Position numbers and translations under genes: made by a program. From NCBI RefSeq assembly GCF_021295345.1, contig NZ_JAIMJB010000002.1:1-64000 (forward strand): a stretch of 64,000 nt of DNA, written 5' to 3'. Positions 8,327 through 17,115 of this stretch are shown in pieces (position 1 is the first letter of the stretch; every line of letters begins with the position of its first letter). Source of the DNA: Motilimonas eburnea (GTDB lineage: Bacteria; Pseudomonadota; Gammaproteobacteria; Enterobacterales; CBDFNC01). The notes under the pieces were generated by a model, which worked only from the letters and a program-made list of their open reading frames with translations, was not told the origin of the DNA and did no database searches.

Positions 8327-11300
8327 CTATGCGCTGGTGGTATTTGACGCGCTTGCCAAAGTGGCAAACTCGCATGTGGTAAAACGATATAGATAGTGCG
8401 GACCACCGGCTTTGGGGCCTGTGCCCGACAATCCTTGCCCGCCAAAGGGCTGCACGCCTACCACGGCACCGACTTGATCTCGGTTGATATAACAGTTGCC
8501 CACCCGAGCGTGTTGCTCTAGCCAGCGATAGCTGGTTTCATTGCGGCTATGAATACCCATGGTCAGGCCATAGCCTGTTTGATTAATTTGCTCTATTACT
8601 TGTGGCAGTTGATCGGCTTGAAAACGGATCAAGTGCAAGATAGGGCCAAAATGCTCTTGGGTTAAGGTGTTGATGTGCTCGATTTCAAACGCACACGGCG
8701 GCACAAAGTCACCGTGCTGACAGGCTTCATCCAAACTTAATTTGGCGATGGTGCGCTGCGTGGTTTGCATATCTTCAATATGTTTAAGTAACTTAGCCTT
8801 GGCGTTGCCATCAATCACGGGGCCAACATCGGTACTGTGTAAATAGGGTAGACCCACTTCCAGCTCCGCCATGGCGCCTTTGATAAGCTCGATCACTCGC
8901 TCGCTAATATCTTGTTGCACATACAAAATCCGAAGGGCAGAGCAGCGCTGACCTGCAGAGGCAAAGGCAGAGCGCATCACATCGCGAACCACTTGCTCGG
9001 GCAAGGCGGTGCTGTCCACTATCATGGCATTTTGACCACCGGTTTCAGCAATAAACACCGCCGGTGCGCAGTCACGCTCAGCTAAGGTTTGCTGAATTAA
9101 TTTGGCAGTCGGCGTGGAGCCGGTAAAGGCTACGCCCGCGATAGCACTGTTGCTGGTTAAGGCTTGACCAATGTCGGCACCGCGGCCCAATATCAATTGA
9201 ATAACGCCAATGGGAAAGCCTGCTAAGTGCATTAACTCAACGGCGCGAGCCGCGATCAAACTGGTTTGCTCGGCGGGCTTAGCCACCACGGTATTACCCG
9301 TAACCAAGGCGGCGCTAATTTGGCCAAGAAAAATAGCCAGCGGGAAGTTCCACGGACTAATGCACACAAACACGCCGCGACCTTGACGCGTTAAGGTGCG
9401 GGTTTTGCCATCAAAGCCTGAAACGGGCTGCGGCCCTAACTGTTGGGCTTGTTTGGCGTAATAGCGACAAAAATCCACCGCTTCACGTACTTCGTCTATG
9501 CTGTCGTGAATGGTTTTCCCCGCTTCTTGGTGACACAAGGCGACCAGCTCTGCCATGTGCTCTTCCAGTAAATAGGCAAGTTGCTCTAGCTTGTTGGCGC
9601 GAAGGGCAACAGGCATTTGCTGCCAGTCGGCATAAGCCTGTTGTGCGACTTCAATGGCTTGCTTGACTTGAGATGGCGTGGCAAAGGTGACTGAACCGAC
9701 ATTGATGCGGCGATCATAAGGCGGGGTGATCTTGATAGTGCGCTCACTGGCATCCTCAAAACAGTGATGCCCATCAATGATGGAGCCTGCTTGCCACTGC
9801 TTGGTCATAAATCCATTCACTTGCTGCTCAAACGGCTCGGCTTCGCTATGGATATCAATGTTAACGCCATGAGCGTTTTTACGTGTGGCAAAAATGTGCG
9901 GCGGTAGGGGAATATTCACATTATTCATGTGCTCATGGCTGAGTAAGGTATCAACGGGGTGCGCGGTGAGCTCTGCAACGGGGCAACGCGCATCCACTAA
10001 ACGATGCACGAACGAGCTATTGGCGCCGTTTTCCAATAATCGACGCACTAAATAGGGCAACAGATCTTTGTGACTACCAACGGGCGCGTAAATACGCACA
10101 CTTTGTTGATGAGTGGCCATCACATGGTAATAAAGGGATTCGCCCATGCCGTGTAAGCGTTGAAATTCATAATCTTTGTGTTTGGCCATCACGGCGATGG
10201 CGGTCACGGTTTGTGCGTTATGGCTAGCAAACTGGGGAAATAGATGGCCGCGCACACCGTCACTGAGTAAAAAACGAGCGCAAGCCAAATAGGCCACATC
10301 GGTGGCTTCTTTGCGGGTGTAAACCGGGTAGTTGGCATAACCGGCTTGTTGTGACCATTTGATCTCACTGTCCCAATACGCGCCTTTCACTAAGCGAACT
10401 GGGATCAGATCGCCCTGTAATTGGGCGAGGCGATTAAGCCAAACCAGCACCGCCAACGCGCGTTTAGAATAGGCCTGGATCACTAACCCAACTTTGCCCC
10501 AGCCCTTGGCGATATCGCTTTGATACAGCTTGGCAAACAGTTGTAAAGAAAGCTCAAGGCGATCGGCTTCTTCGGCGTCGATGGTAATGGCAACATCGAG
10601 CGCACGGGCGCGTCGAATTAATTGACAAACGTTGTCATACAGCTCGCTCATTACGCGCCCTTTATTGGTGACCTCATAGCGAGGGTGCAGGGCTGAAAGC
10701 TTGATCGAAATAGAAGGCGCTGGGCTGGTATTGTTGCCGTACTGCTCTTTGCCCACGGCTTCAATGGCGTTGAGATAATCCGTTAAATATTTATTGGCAT
10801 CCCCTTGAGTGAGCGCGGCTTCGCCAAGCATATCAAATGAATAGGTGAAGCCTATATCGCGCATGGGGCGACCTTTTTGTTGCGCCTCTTGGATATTTCG
10901 CCCAAGCACAAATTGATGTCCCATGATTTTCATGGCTTGGTGCATGGCTTTACGGATCACCGGCTCTGATAGCTTGTTCACTAAGCGAGACAAGGCTTGA
11001 GTTGGACTGTCGCTGATGGTTTTGTCTGATTTTAGGCCGATAACCTTACCTGTTATCAACAGGCCCCAGGTTGATGCATTAACAAATGCCGAATCCGAAT
11101 TTTTTAAATGGGCTTGCCAATCGGCCACCGATAATTTGTCGCGAATAAGCGCATCGGCCGTGGCCGCATCGGGAATGCGAAGCAGGGCTTCGGCAAGGCA
11201 CATTAATAAAATGCCTTCTTGGGTGTCTAGGCTGTATTCCAGTAGCAGCGCATCAATTAACTGGATCGCTTTTTTATCGGCGCGGATCGCTTCAATTAAA

Positions 11301-11476
11301 TGGGCGGTTTTTTCACTGATTTTGGTCTTTTCTTGCGCCGTAGGCGTCGCAAGAGGAAGCAGTTGTTTTAGCCATTGAGACTCGTCCACCATGTATAGAG
11401 GGGAGATGTGATCCCACAACTTATCTAGGGGTTGCTCAATGAAGGGTGTTGTTAACACGTCGGTTGCTGTAAACAT
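8327..11476 (-). CDS. putA: Bifunctional proline dehydrogenase / L-glutamate-gamma-semialdehyde dehydrogenase
   Basis: Oxidises proline to glutamate in two steps at the membrane periphery. The 1049-residue protein starts with a helical arm, then a FAD-binding proline dehydrogenase barrel at about residues 150-470 (SIKLSALHPRYE, ITIDAEEADRLELS, VRLVKGAYWDSEIK, FATHN-like FASHNAQT, QRLHGMGE), and an NAD-dependent aldehyde dehydrogenase at about 560-1030 with ISPWNFPLAIF, FTGSTPTAKLI, catalytic GQRCSA (Cys about 845) and the Glu in AETGGQNA. The ribbon-helix-helix repressor domain of E. coli PutA is absent, which fits control by the AraC gene upstream, and the C-terminal domain is a separate gene. 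AAGGAC lies before the ATG. Confidence 0.95.
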   Translation of the reverse strand: MFTATDVLTTPFIEQPLDKLWDHISPLYMVDESQWLKQLLPLATPTAQEKTKISEKTAHLIEAIRADKKAIQLIDALLLEYSLDTQEGILLMCLAEALLRIPDAATADALIRDKLSVADWQAHLKNSDSAFVNASTWGLLITGKVIGLKSDKTISDSPTQALSRLVNKLSEPVIRKAMHQAMKIMGHQFVLGRNIQEAQQKGRPMRDIGFTYSFDMLGEAALTQGDANKYLTDYLNAIEAVGKEQYGNNTSPAPSISIKLSALHPRYEVTNKGRVMSELYDNVCQLIRRARALDVAITIDAEEADRLELSLQLFAKLYQSDIAKGWGKVGLVIQAYSKRALAVLVWLNRLAQLQGDLIPVRLVKGAYWDSEIKWSQQAGYANYPVYTRKEATDVAYLACARFLLSDGVRGHLFPQFASHNAQTVTAIAVMAKHKDYEFQRLHGMGESLYYHVMATHQQSVRIYAPVGSHKDLLPYLVRRLLENGANSSFVHRLVDARCPVAELTAHPVDTLLSHEHMNNVNIPLPPHIFATRKNAHGVNIDIHSEAEPFEQQVNGFMTKQWQAGSIIDGHHCFEDASERTIKITPPYDRRINVGSVTFATPSQVKQAIEVAQQAYADWQQMPVALRANKLEQLAYLLEEHMAELVALCHQEAGKTIHDSIDEVREAVDFCRYYAKQAQQLGPQPVSGFDGKTRTLTRQGRGVFVCISPWNFPLAIFLGQISAALVTGNTVVAKPAEQTSLIAARAVELMHLAGFPIGVIQLILGRGADIGQALTSNSAIAGVAFTGSTPTAKLIQQTLAERDCAPAVFIAETGGQNAMIVDSTALPEQVVRDVMRSAFASAGQRCSALRILYVQQDISERVIELIKGAMAELEVGLPYLHSTDVGPVIDGNAKAKLLKHIEDMQTTQRTIAKLSLDEACQHGDFVPPCAFEIEHINTLTQEHFGPILHLIRFQADQLPQVIEQINQTGYGLTMGIHSRNETSYRWLEQHARVGNCYINRDQVGAVVGVQPFGGQGLSGTGPKAGGPHYLYRFTTCEFATLASASNTTSA

Positions 11477-11548
11477 GTGTTGTCCTTAAACAGGCTTCTT
11501 GATATCAAAGCTTTCACTATGGCCACAGTCTATTTTGGCTGGGTTTAG

Positions 11549-11587
11549 AATACTTGTGAAAAATTCCGAGTATTTTGCTGAATACTC
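11549..11587. promoter_or_regulatory. Candidate operator upstream of putA
   Basis: GAGTATT-TTGCTG-AATACTC at 11568-11587 is a perfect 7-bp dyad, and a further AATACT half-site lies at 11550-11555. It sits about 90 bp before putA, in the only leader of the operon. The binding protein is not known; AraC proteins favour direct repeats, so another regulator is possible. Confidence 0.4.
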
Positions 11588-11654
11588 CGATTGTTAACAA
11601 ACTTTAAACATGATCATAGCGAAATTGGTAACACAATATAGTGCTTGGTTCACA

Positions 11655-12518
11655 TTATGCAGATCCGATTTGCTTTTTGTAGCGCGAAGGGGATAACCCT
11701 AAGGTGCGGCTAAAGGTATGAGTAAAGGTGCTTTGATTAGAAAAACCCGTTAATTCGGCCACTTGACTTAAGTTAAAGCCACCTTGTTGAATTAATTTTT
11801 GGGCTAAATCGATGCGCTTGGATAATACATATTGGTGAGGAGTGACGCCCATCTGTTGTTTGAATAACGAATAGAATTGACTTTGCGCCAGATAGACACT
11901 GGCCGCTAACTGGCCCATGGATATTTTATTAGCGATGTGCTGCTCGATATACCTATCAATTACCCCCATATCAAAGCGGCTGTTGGTCGATAGCTTGGCA
12001 TTTGGGCGAACTCGTTGTTCATTATTAACCACATGGCGCTGCAATAAAGCGACAATCGTGTCTTGGCAAGCACGGGACAACACTAAATCATCTGGGCTGA
12101 CGCGCATTTCGTTCACTAAGAGTTTAATCAAATGTTGGATGGCGTGATCCAGTTGAAAATAGGGCGAGGGCTTATCAAAGTGTTCAAGCACACTGACAAT
12201 AGCGGGCGACAATTGTGCGGTGTCAGCTAGGTTCAGCACCAAAATATCCGACTGACTGACCAAAGCGCCAAACGCGTGGGGTGACATGGCCGATACCAAA
12301 CAGCCTTGTCCCGGTCCTAATACGTTAGCTTTGCCTGACACTTCAAATTCAGCTTGGCCCTTAAGACCGATAACCAACTGCATGTATTGATGGGCATGGC
12401 TGTCCATGTAACTTGGTAAGGTGATGATTTGCGCAGGTTTTGGTAAGTTCAATGGTTGATCTATCTGGTAAACTGGTTTTGACATAGTGATACCTGCTGC
12501 AGTGTGAGATGGATTCAA
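11655..12518 (-). CDS. AraC-family regulator, probably of proline utilisation
   Basis: A 287-residue regulator with an N-terminal cupin-like sensor (SYMDSHAHQYMQLVIGLKGQAEFEV, about 35-70) and a C-terminal double helix-turn-helix at about 185-285 (KISMGQLAASVYLAQSQFYSLFKQQMGVTPHQYVL, then LSQVAELTGFSNQSTFTHTFSRTLGLSPSRYK). It lies directly upstream of putA, same strand, 178 bp apart, and PutA here lacks its own DNA-binding domain, so control of put genes by proline is the natural inference. The ATG at 12485, behind AGGT, is an alternative start giving 276 residues. Confidence 0.85.
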   Translation of the reverse strand: MNPSHTAAGITMSKPVYQIDQPLNLPKPAQIITLPSYMDSHAHQYMQLVIGLKGQAEFEVSGKANVLGPGQGCLVSAMSPHAFGALVSQSDILVLNLADTAQLSPAIVSVLEHFDKPSPYFQLDHAIQHLIKLLVNEMRVSPDDLVLSRACQDTIVALLQRHVVNNEQRVRPNAKLSTNSRFDMGVIDRYIEQHIANKISMGQLAASVYLAQSQFYSLFKQQMGVTPHQYVLSKRIDLAQKLIQQGGFNLSQVAELTGFSNQSTFTHTFSRTLGLSPSRYKKQIGSA

Positions 12519-12738
12519 CCTAGCAAACTACGCTAAATGATGGCTTGGCTGCAAGTGAAATAGCATCAAGCCTGTCGATGGGGACGGTGAAGGGGGAAGC
12601 ATCTTTGGACAGTCCCAACGTAACAGCAACTCGAGATCACATCTTGTGCTTTGTGAGGATAAAACAGGTTGCAGATTATATCTGGGGATGAGCATGATAG
12701 TGTTCTTGCAGGGGAATAACGAAATAAGGACATGCACT

Positions 12739-13188
12739 ATGTTAACAGCCAAACAAATCACCGGCCGCTGGCAGCTGGTGGCCGCCGAGTTAACCGTAGC
12801 TGGCCAAGTCAGTAACACATTTGATGCCAAGCGCACCATGGTTAAGCATTTAACGCCCTGTGGCCGGTTTTATTTTCATTCCAAAACCCATGATCGTGTG
12901 CCCTTTAGTCCAGCTATCAATGACGAGGAACGTTTAGCTGCCAGCAAAACCTTAGACTTTGGCGCCGGACGTTATCGTTTAGAAGGTAACCAATATATAG
13001 AAGACATCGAGGTGTGTAGCTATCCCAACTATGAAGGCAAATCCATCGGCTTTAACTTAAGTGTCGAAGGTGAGGGTGAGCAAGCCATGCTCATTCAGCA
13101 AGGCGTTTATCCGTTAAAAATGTTGGGCTTTGGTGATCAAGATGGTTACGTCAAAGAAACCTACCGCCGCCTTGCGGATGATGAATAA
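12739..13188 (+). CDS. Lipocalin-like hypothetical protein, 149 aa
   Basis: A small soluble protein with a pattern of short beta strands. The opening ITGRWQLVAAELTVAGQ resembles the G-x-W strand of lipocalin-like domains, followed by GRFYFHS, GAGRYRLEGNQYIEDIEVCSYPNYEGKSIGFNLSVEGE and YVKETYRRL. Such proteins usually bind small hydrophobic ligands, but no specific family was recognised. The frame opens at 12646, yet AAGGA at 12726-12730 supports the ATG at 12739. No signal peptide is seen. Confidence 0.65.
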   Translation: MLTAKQITGRWQLVAAELTVAGQVSNTFDAKRTMVKHLTPCGRFYFHSKTHDRVPFSPAINDEERLAASKTLDFGAGRYRLEGNQYIEDIEVCSYPNYEGKSIGFNLSVEGEGEQAMLIQQGVYPLKMLGFGDQDGYVKETYRRLADDE

Positions 13189-13203
13189 AGCTAACTCATC
13201 AGC

Positions 13204-13230
13204 CCTTGTGGGACGCGAGCTCGGCGAAGC
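13204..13230. repeat. REP-like palindrome, copy 2 (degenerate)
   Basis: CTTGTGGGACGCGAGCTCGG follows the lipocalin-like gene. It shares CTTGTGGGAC with the copy at 40866 and GACGCGAGC with the copy at 7563, which ties the three together as one dispersed family. Confidence 0.35.
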
Positions 13231-13312
13231 ATACATTAAGCAGAAATAAGGTTAACTATTTTCCTAGCTTGGCCGATAATTAAAACAGGGCCAAACAGAA
13301 CAAGCGCCGCTA

Positions 13313-13810
13313 ATGCGATTAACCTACCAAGACTATTTGGCAAAGTTGTCCTTAAGCCCAACAAGCCAAACCCGCACGAAGGCTGATATTGTGCCAAGCG
13401 GTACGGATCTTAAAGCAAAGCTGAGCACATCAGACAGTTTAACCTTGTCTGATGAGGCCAAAGCCCGCTTTGCACAGCAACAAAATGAGATAAGTGAAAA
13501 CCAAAAACAACAAGCCTTGTCGCAGGCGGCCAATGTACTGATGGGCTCAGCCAAATCATCAAAACAAAACAGCTCGGCACAAAATAGCTCAGCGCAAAGT
13601 GCGCAGGATGAAATCACTCAAGCGCAAATCAAGTATTTAAAAGATCAAATCAAACAAGCCAAGACGCAGCTGCAAAAGCTGGCCTATAAGAAACACGAGG
13701 GTGCAGATAAACAGCGCGCCATGCTCAATATGTCGGTGGTAATGATGACAGGGCAATTACTTGAGCTCATGCGCAACGAACTGCCTGATGCGTCAAAGCG
13801 CAGACCCTAG
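13313..13810 (+). CDS. Coiled-coil hypothetical protein, 165 aa
   Basis: Residues 1-45 are Ser/Thr-rich and disordered-looking, followed by LTLSDEAKARFAQQQNEI, a phrase common in flagellin- or FlxA-related proteins of this group. A low-complexity stretch of repeated NSSAQ units lies at about 85-95, then a long charged helix EITQAQIKYLKDQIKQAKTQLQKLAYK that should form a coiled coil, and a Met-rich end. It may belong to the FlxA-like group, but this is a weak guess. No good ribosome site precedes the ATG at 13313. Confidence 0.55.
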   Translation: MRLTYQDYLAKLSLSPTSQTRTKADIVPSGTDLKAKLSTSDSLTLSDEAKARFAQQQNEISENQKQQALSQAANVLMGSAKSSKQNSSAQNSSAQSAQDEITQAQIKYLKDQIKQAKTQLQKLAYKKHEGADKQRAMLNMSVVMMTGQLLELMRNELPDASKRRP

Positions 13811-13921
13811 TAAGCCCAGTCTCTATTTTGTCACCACCTATTCAACGGCTTGCCAAGTGATGAGTCAAATCCCTGCAAAAGCCTGCTCTGGTGAGGGCTC
13901 ACAAGCTAAACAGTGCTAGAT

Positions 13922-13942
13922 TGGCATGAAATGGTAAGTTTA
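13922..13942 (+). promoter_or_regulatory. 21-bp regulon motif, copy 1 (before porin gene)
   Basis: TGGCATGAAATGGTAAGTTT plus A. One of four copies that agree at 17 of 21 positions (consensus TGKCAYSAAATGGTAAGTTT). GCA, six bases, GGTAA resembles the TGCA-N6-GGNTA boxes of AraC/XylS activators. It lies 160 bp before the OprB-like porin; a weak inverted TTACCA follows at about 13960. Confidence 0.7.
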
Positions 13943-14102
13943 GTTACTTGTATTCACTTTACCAGATGGCTAGTTTCTCAATATATGTATGCTTTGCTGA
14001 ACAGTTCGCTTTTTACACACAAAGTGATCTTGGACTCGACTGATATAGAAGGTATTTAGCCAAGCAACAAGTTGAAAATGTTTCAGTAAAAGGCCTCAAT
14101 AA

Positions 14103-15359
14103 ATGGAATTAAATATGTCTGCTCGGCGATCGGTTTTTGCCATTGGTTTGCTTGTTTTAGGCGCCCCTTTTTTCTCATCGGCGGCCAATTTTGGTGGTCC
14201 GGATGCTGTTGAAAATACCCTCTCTGAGCACAACAAGCAGCCACAAAGTTGGCGTAACCAGTTAGCGCAAGAGGGGTTGACTTTTGGATTGGACTACAAT
14301 GGGATCGGGTTTAACTCTGCTAATGGCAGTAAAGGTAATACGGTTAACGCCAGCGGTGGTGTTGCGCGTTTCTACGGACAGTGGAACTTGATTGGACGTA
14401 ACTCGAATAATACGGGGGGGATCGTCTGGAAGATTGAGCATCGACATGCTTATAGTGATTATGCTCCCAAATCGTATGCATTTCTCGCTGACTTAGCTGG
14501 AGCTGAAGGGTTAGGCTATATAGGCATGATCCAGCCAGCCTTTAGCGATCAGGGGGACAGGATCACTAATCTTCATTGGAAGCAGCGCCTCAATGATGGC
14601 AAGACGTCCTTCATTGTTGGGTTTCAGGATGTGACCGACTACGTGGATACCTATGCGCTGGCTAGCCCTTGGACTGGTTTTTCAAACCTAGTGTTCCAAA
14701 CAGGTGCTGGTGCAATGGGATTGCCAGATGATGGTTTATTTGCCGTTTCGATTGGCCAGATGTTAACGGATAATTACTATATTGTGGCTGGATTGGCAGA
14801 CGCTAACGGACGTTCAGATAGCGATGAAATATTTGATGGGTTCGATAGCTTTTTTAATGACAACGACTATTTCACAACGGTTGAATTGGGTTGGACTGCC
14901 TCACAGCAACAGATTTATACCGATAACCTGCATGTTACTTATTGGCACTTAGACGCCACCTTTAATGACGATGGATCAACACGTCATAGCGCCAAAAACA
15001 GCGAAGGCGTCAACTTTTCTTTAAGCTATTTTGTTACTCCTCAAATTATGCCTTTTGTTCGCGCAGGCTTTTCCATTGATGGTGATGCAGCGCTGTATGA
15101 GAAATCTATTTCTGTCGGTTTAGGCTATTTTGGCTTGGGCGCGCCTAAACATAATTTGGGGGCGGCGTTTAACTGGAGTGAAGCCAATAAAGAGGGATGG
15201 GGTACAGATGATAGCCAAACCACATTGGAGATTTACTACAACATGCAGTTTGGTGAACATGTTCAAATAACACCCGATTTCCAATGGATCCATGATCCTA
15301 TATTGTCGCAAGAGAGTAATGCTCTGGTATTTGGCTTGCGCGGTAGAATATTTATATAA
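14103..15359 (+). CDS. OprB-like outer-membrane porin
   Basis: A 418-residue exported protein with a signal peptide ending SSAA at about residue 28 and the hallmark of the OprB carbohydrate-selective porin family: WRNQLAQEGLTFGLDYNGIGF at the start of the barrel, many alternating aromatic strands, and the C-terminal strand ending FGLRGRIFI. Family members form 16-stranded channels for sugars or other small uncharged solutes. The 21-bp regulon motif lies upstream and the amidohydrolase gene follows, so it may admit that enzyme's substrate. ATG at 14115 is an alternative start. Confidence 0.8.
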   Translation: MELNMSARRSVFAIGLLVLGAPFFSSAANFGGPDAVENTLSEHNKQPQSWRNQLAQEGLTFGLDYNGIGFNSANGSKGNTVNASGGVARFYGQWNLIGRNSNNTGGIVWKIEHRHAYSDYAPKSYAFLADLAGAEGLGYIGMIQPAFSDQGDRITNLHWKQRLNDGKTSFIVGFQDVTDYVDTYALASPWTGFSNLVFQTGAGAMGLPDDGLFAVSIGQMLTDNYYIVAGLADANGRSDSDEIFDGFDSFFNDNDYFTTVELGWTASQQQIYTDNLHVTYWHLDATFNDDGSTRHSAKNSEGVNFSLSYFVTPQIMPFVRAGFSIDGDAALYEKSISVGLGYFGLGAPKHNLGAAFNWSEANKEGWGTDDSQTTLEIYYNMQFGEHVQITPDFQWIHDPILSQESNALVFGLRGRIFI

Positions 15360-15495
15360 CAAGACAATGCATTCAGGCCTGAGTCAATTGGGCTGGTTTG
15401 GCGGAAAGCCGTCCCATTTTACGGGGCGAATCGCGATATTTTGCCGATGAGAGGCAAGGAAACTGGGTAAAGCGTGTCAATCTTTGGTGCTGAGT

Positions 15496-15516
15496 TGTCA
15501 CCAAATGGTAAGTTTA
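15496..15516 (+). promoter_or_regulatory. 21-bp regulon motif, copy 2 (before amidohydrolase)
   Basis: TGTCACCAAATGGTAAGTTT plus A, sharing the invariant AAATGGTAAGTTT core with the copies at 13922, 20743 and 21920. It lies 183 bp before the amidohydrolase ATG at 15679, in a 300-bp gap that contains no other feature I can name. Confidence 0.7.
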
Positions 15517-15678
15517 TTGTCTTGAATAAACATAAACTGAACGCTAAGTTACGAAATGTATATATTCTATATACGTATTGTTAAAAAAGTTGCGTCTTTG
15601 GTTGTAAGTTGGGCTCGGTCTATGGGCCCAGTGGTCAGTTTGAGCCGTGAAATATAATCACAATATATGGGTAGAAAA

Positions 15679-17058
15679 ATGAAAAATCAGCCAATTAAAC
15701 TAAGCTTACTCGCTGCATGTTGTTCTGTGGCTTTTGGTGCCAATGCGGCAAGCACGCTCTTTACCAATGTTGATGTCTTTAATGGTAAAGACAACAAATT
15801 GTACAAAAATCACCATGTATTGGTGGTGGATAATCTGATTTCTGAAGTGTCAGCCAGCCCGATTGATGCCGGTGACGCAACGGTTATTGATGGTAAAGGC
15901 AAAACCTTGATGCCAGGTTTAATTGAGGGACACGGTCATTTACTTATGAACGGTGGAACCCTAAATGATCATGAAAATAACCGCACAATCGAAGAGTTAG
16001 CAGCGCGCTCAACCGTGATGGCCAACGCAGCCTTTCAGTCAGGCTTTACCACATGGCGTGATGCGGGTGGTTTGAACACCGGCCTGCGGAAAACTATCGA
16101 TGCGGGTCTGTTAGTAGGGCCACGTTTATACACTTCGGGCGCATTTCTTGGGCCAACCGGATCACATGCCGATTTTTCAAACCTTACTACCTTAAATCAA
16201 CATATTAACGGTATGCAAACGTCCATGGGACGTAGCAATGTCAGCGTCAACACAGACAGCATTGCAGAAATTAAGTCTGCGGCACGCTTGAACTTTAAGC
16301 AGGGTAACTCACAGATTAAAATCATGTCTTCGGGTGGCGTGGCTTCATCGTTTGACCCTTGGCAGCTCAACGCGATGTCAGCTGAAGAAATTGCTGCCGC
16401 GGTGGAAATTGCCGATGCTTACGGCTCGTATGTGATGTCTCATGCTTACAGCAAAAAAGCCATCATGCGTAATTTAGATGCGGGTGTGAAGTCGATTGAA
16501 CATGGCTTTATGTTTGACGGCGAAATCGCTAAAAAAATGAAGGAAAAAGGCGCTTATATCACAACCAATATGACCGCATTTTCACCTTACCTAGCCACTA
16601 TCCCAGCGATAAATGACAATCCTGTTTCGAAATTAAAAGCTGAATCGGCGCAAAAAGCGTTTAAAGACTATATCAAGAACGTCAATGAGTACCAGCCTAA
16701 ATGGGGCTATCACACAGATTGTGTGGGTGGTTTAGAAGCCTGCATTAAGCAAACTGACCATACAATTTACCTTGCAGGTAAAGAATTTGGTAACTTTTTT
16801 GCTCTTAAGGGCTTAACCTCGGTGAATGGTGAACTGGTTAAATTATCCGGCGTTATGGATCCCTACCCACAAGCTGCATTAGGTGTGGTGGAAAAGGGCG
16901 CATTTGCAGACTTACTCTTAGTGGACGGTAACCCATTGGAAGATTTGTCCGTTATCGGCGCTAACGAAAAATGGTTTGATGCTGAGCCGCGTGATGTGGC
17001 TTTAGATACGATTAAGGTGATAATGAAGGACGGTAAAGTCTATAAAAATACGCTTTAA
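15679..17058 (+). CDS. Exported metal-dependent amidohydrolase (prolidase/imidazolonepropionase-like)
   Basis: A 459-residue amidohydrolase-superfamily enzyme with a signal peptide (to about GANA, residue 23), so it should act in the periplasm. Metal ligands are visible: LIEGHGHLL (HxH near residue 91), a Lys in IKIMSSGGVAS that fits the carboxylated lysine, SHAYSK and SIEHGF histidines, and the late Asp region. The C-terminus returns to the beta-sandwich with GAFADLLLVDGNPLED. The group includes Xaa-Pro and N-acyl amino-acid hydrolases; the true substrate is unknown. ATG at 15667 is in frame but the signal peptide starts at 15679. It is followed by a strong terminator. Confidence 0.85.
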   Translation: MKNQPIKLSLLAACCSVAFGANAASTLFTNVDVFNGKDNKLYKNHHVLVVDNLISEVSASPIDAGDATVIDGKGKTLMPGLIEGHGHLLMNGGTLNDHENNRTIEELAARSTVMANAAFQSGFTTWRDAGGLNTGLRKTIDAGLLVGPRLYTSGAFLGPTGSHADFSNLTTLNQHINGMQTSMGRSNVSVNTDSIAEIKSAARLNFKQGNSQIKIMSSGGVASSFDPWQLNAMSAEEIAAAVEIADAYGSYVMSHAYSKKAIMRNLDAGVKSIEHGFMFDGEIAKKMKEKGAYITTNMTAFSPYLATIPAINDNPVSKLKAESAQKAFKDYIKNVNEYQPKWGYHTDCVGGLEACIKQTDHTIYLAGKEFGNFFALKGLTSVNGELVKLSGVMDPYPQAALGVVEKGAFADLLLVDGNPLEDLSVIGANEKWFDAEPRDVALDTIKVIMKDGKVYKNTL

Positions 17059-17082
17059 CCCCTCTGTTGTCCGTTTTGCTCC

Positions 17083-17104
17083 CCCACCTTCGGGTGGGTT
17101 TTTT
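17083..17104 (+). terminator. Rho-independent terminator after amidohydrolase
   Basis: CCCACC-TTCG-GGTGGG at 17083-17098 followed by six T. It is only 12 bp before the next gene, so it separates or attenuates that gene from the amidohydrolase. Confidence 0.9.
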
Positions 17105-17115
17105 CTGAGGTTCGA

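Noticed and set aside
12528-12839. Leftward frame overlapping the lipocalin-like gene start
   Set aside because: Antisense of the real gene and its leader, no start signal, cysteine-rich odd composition.
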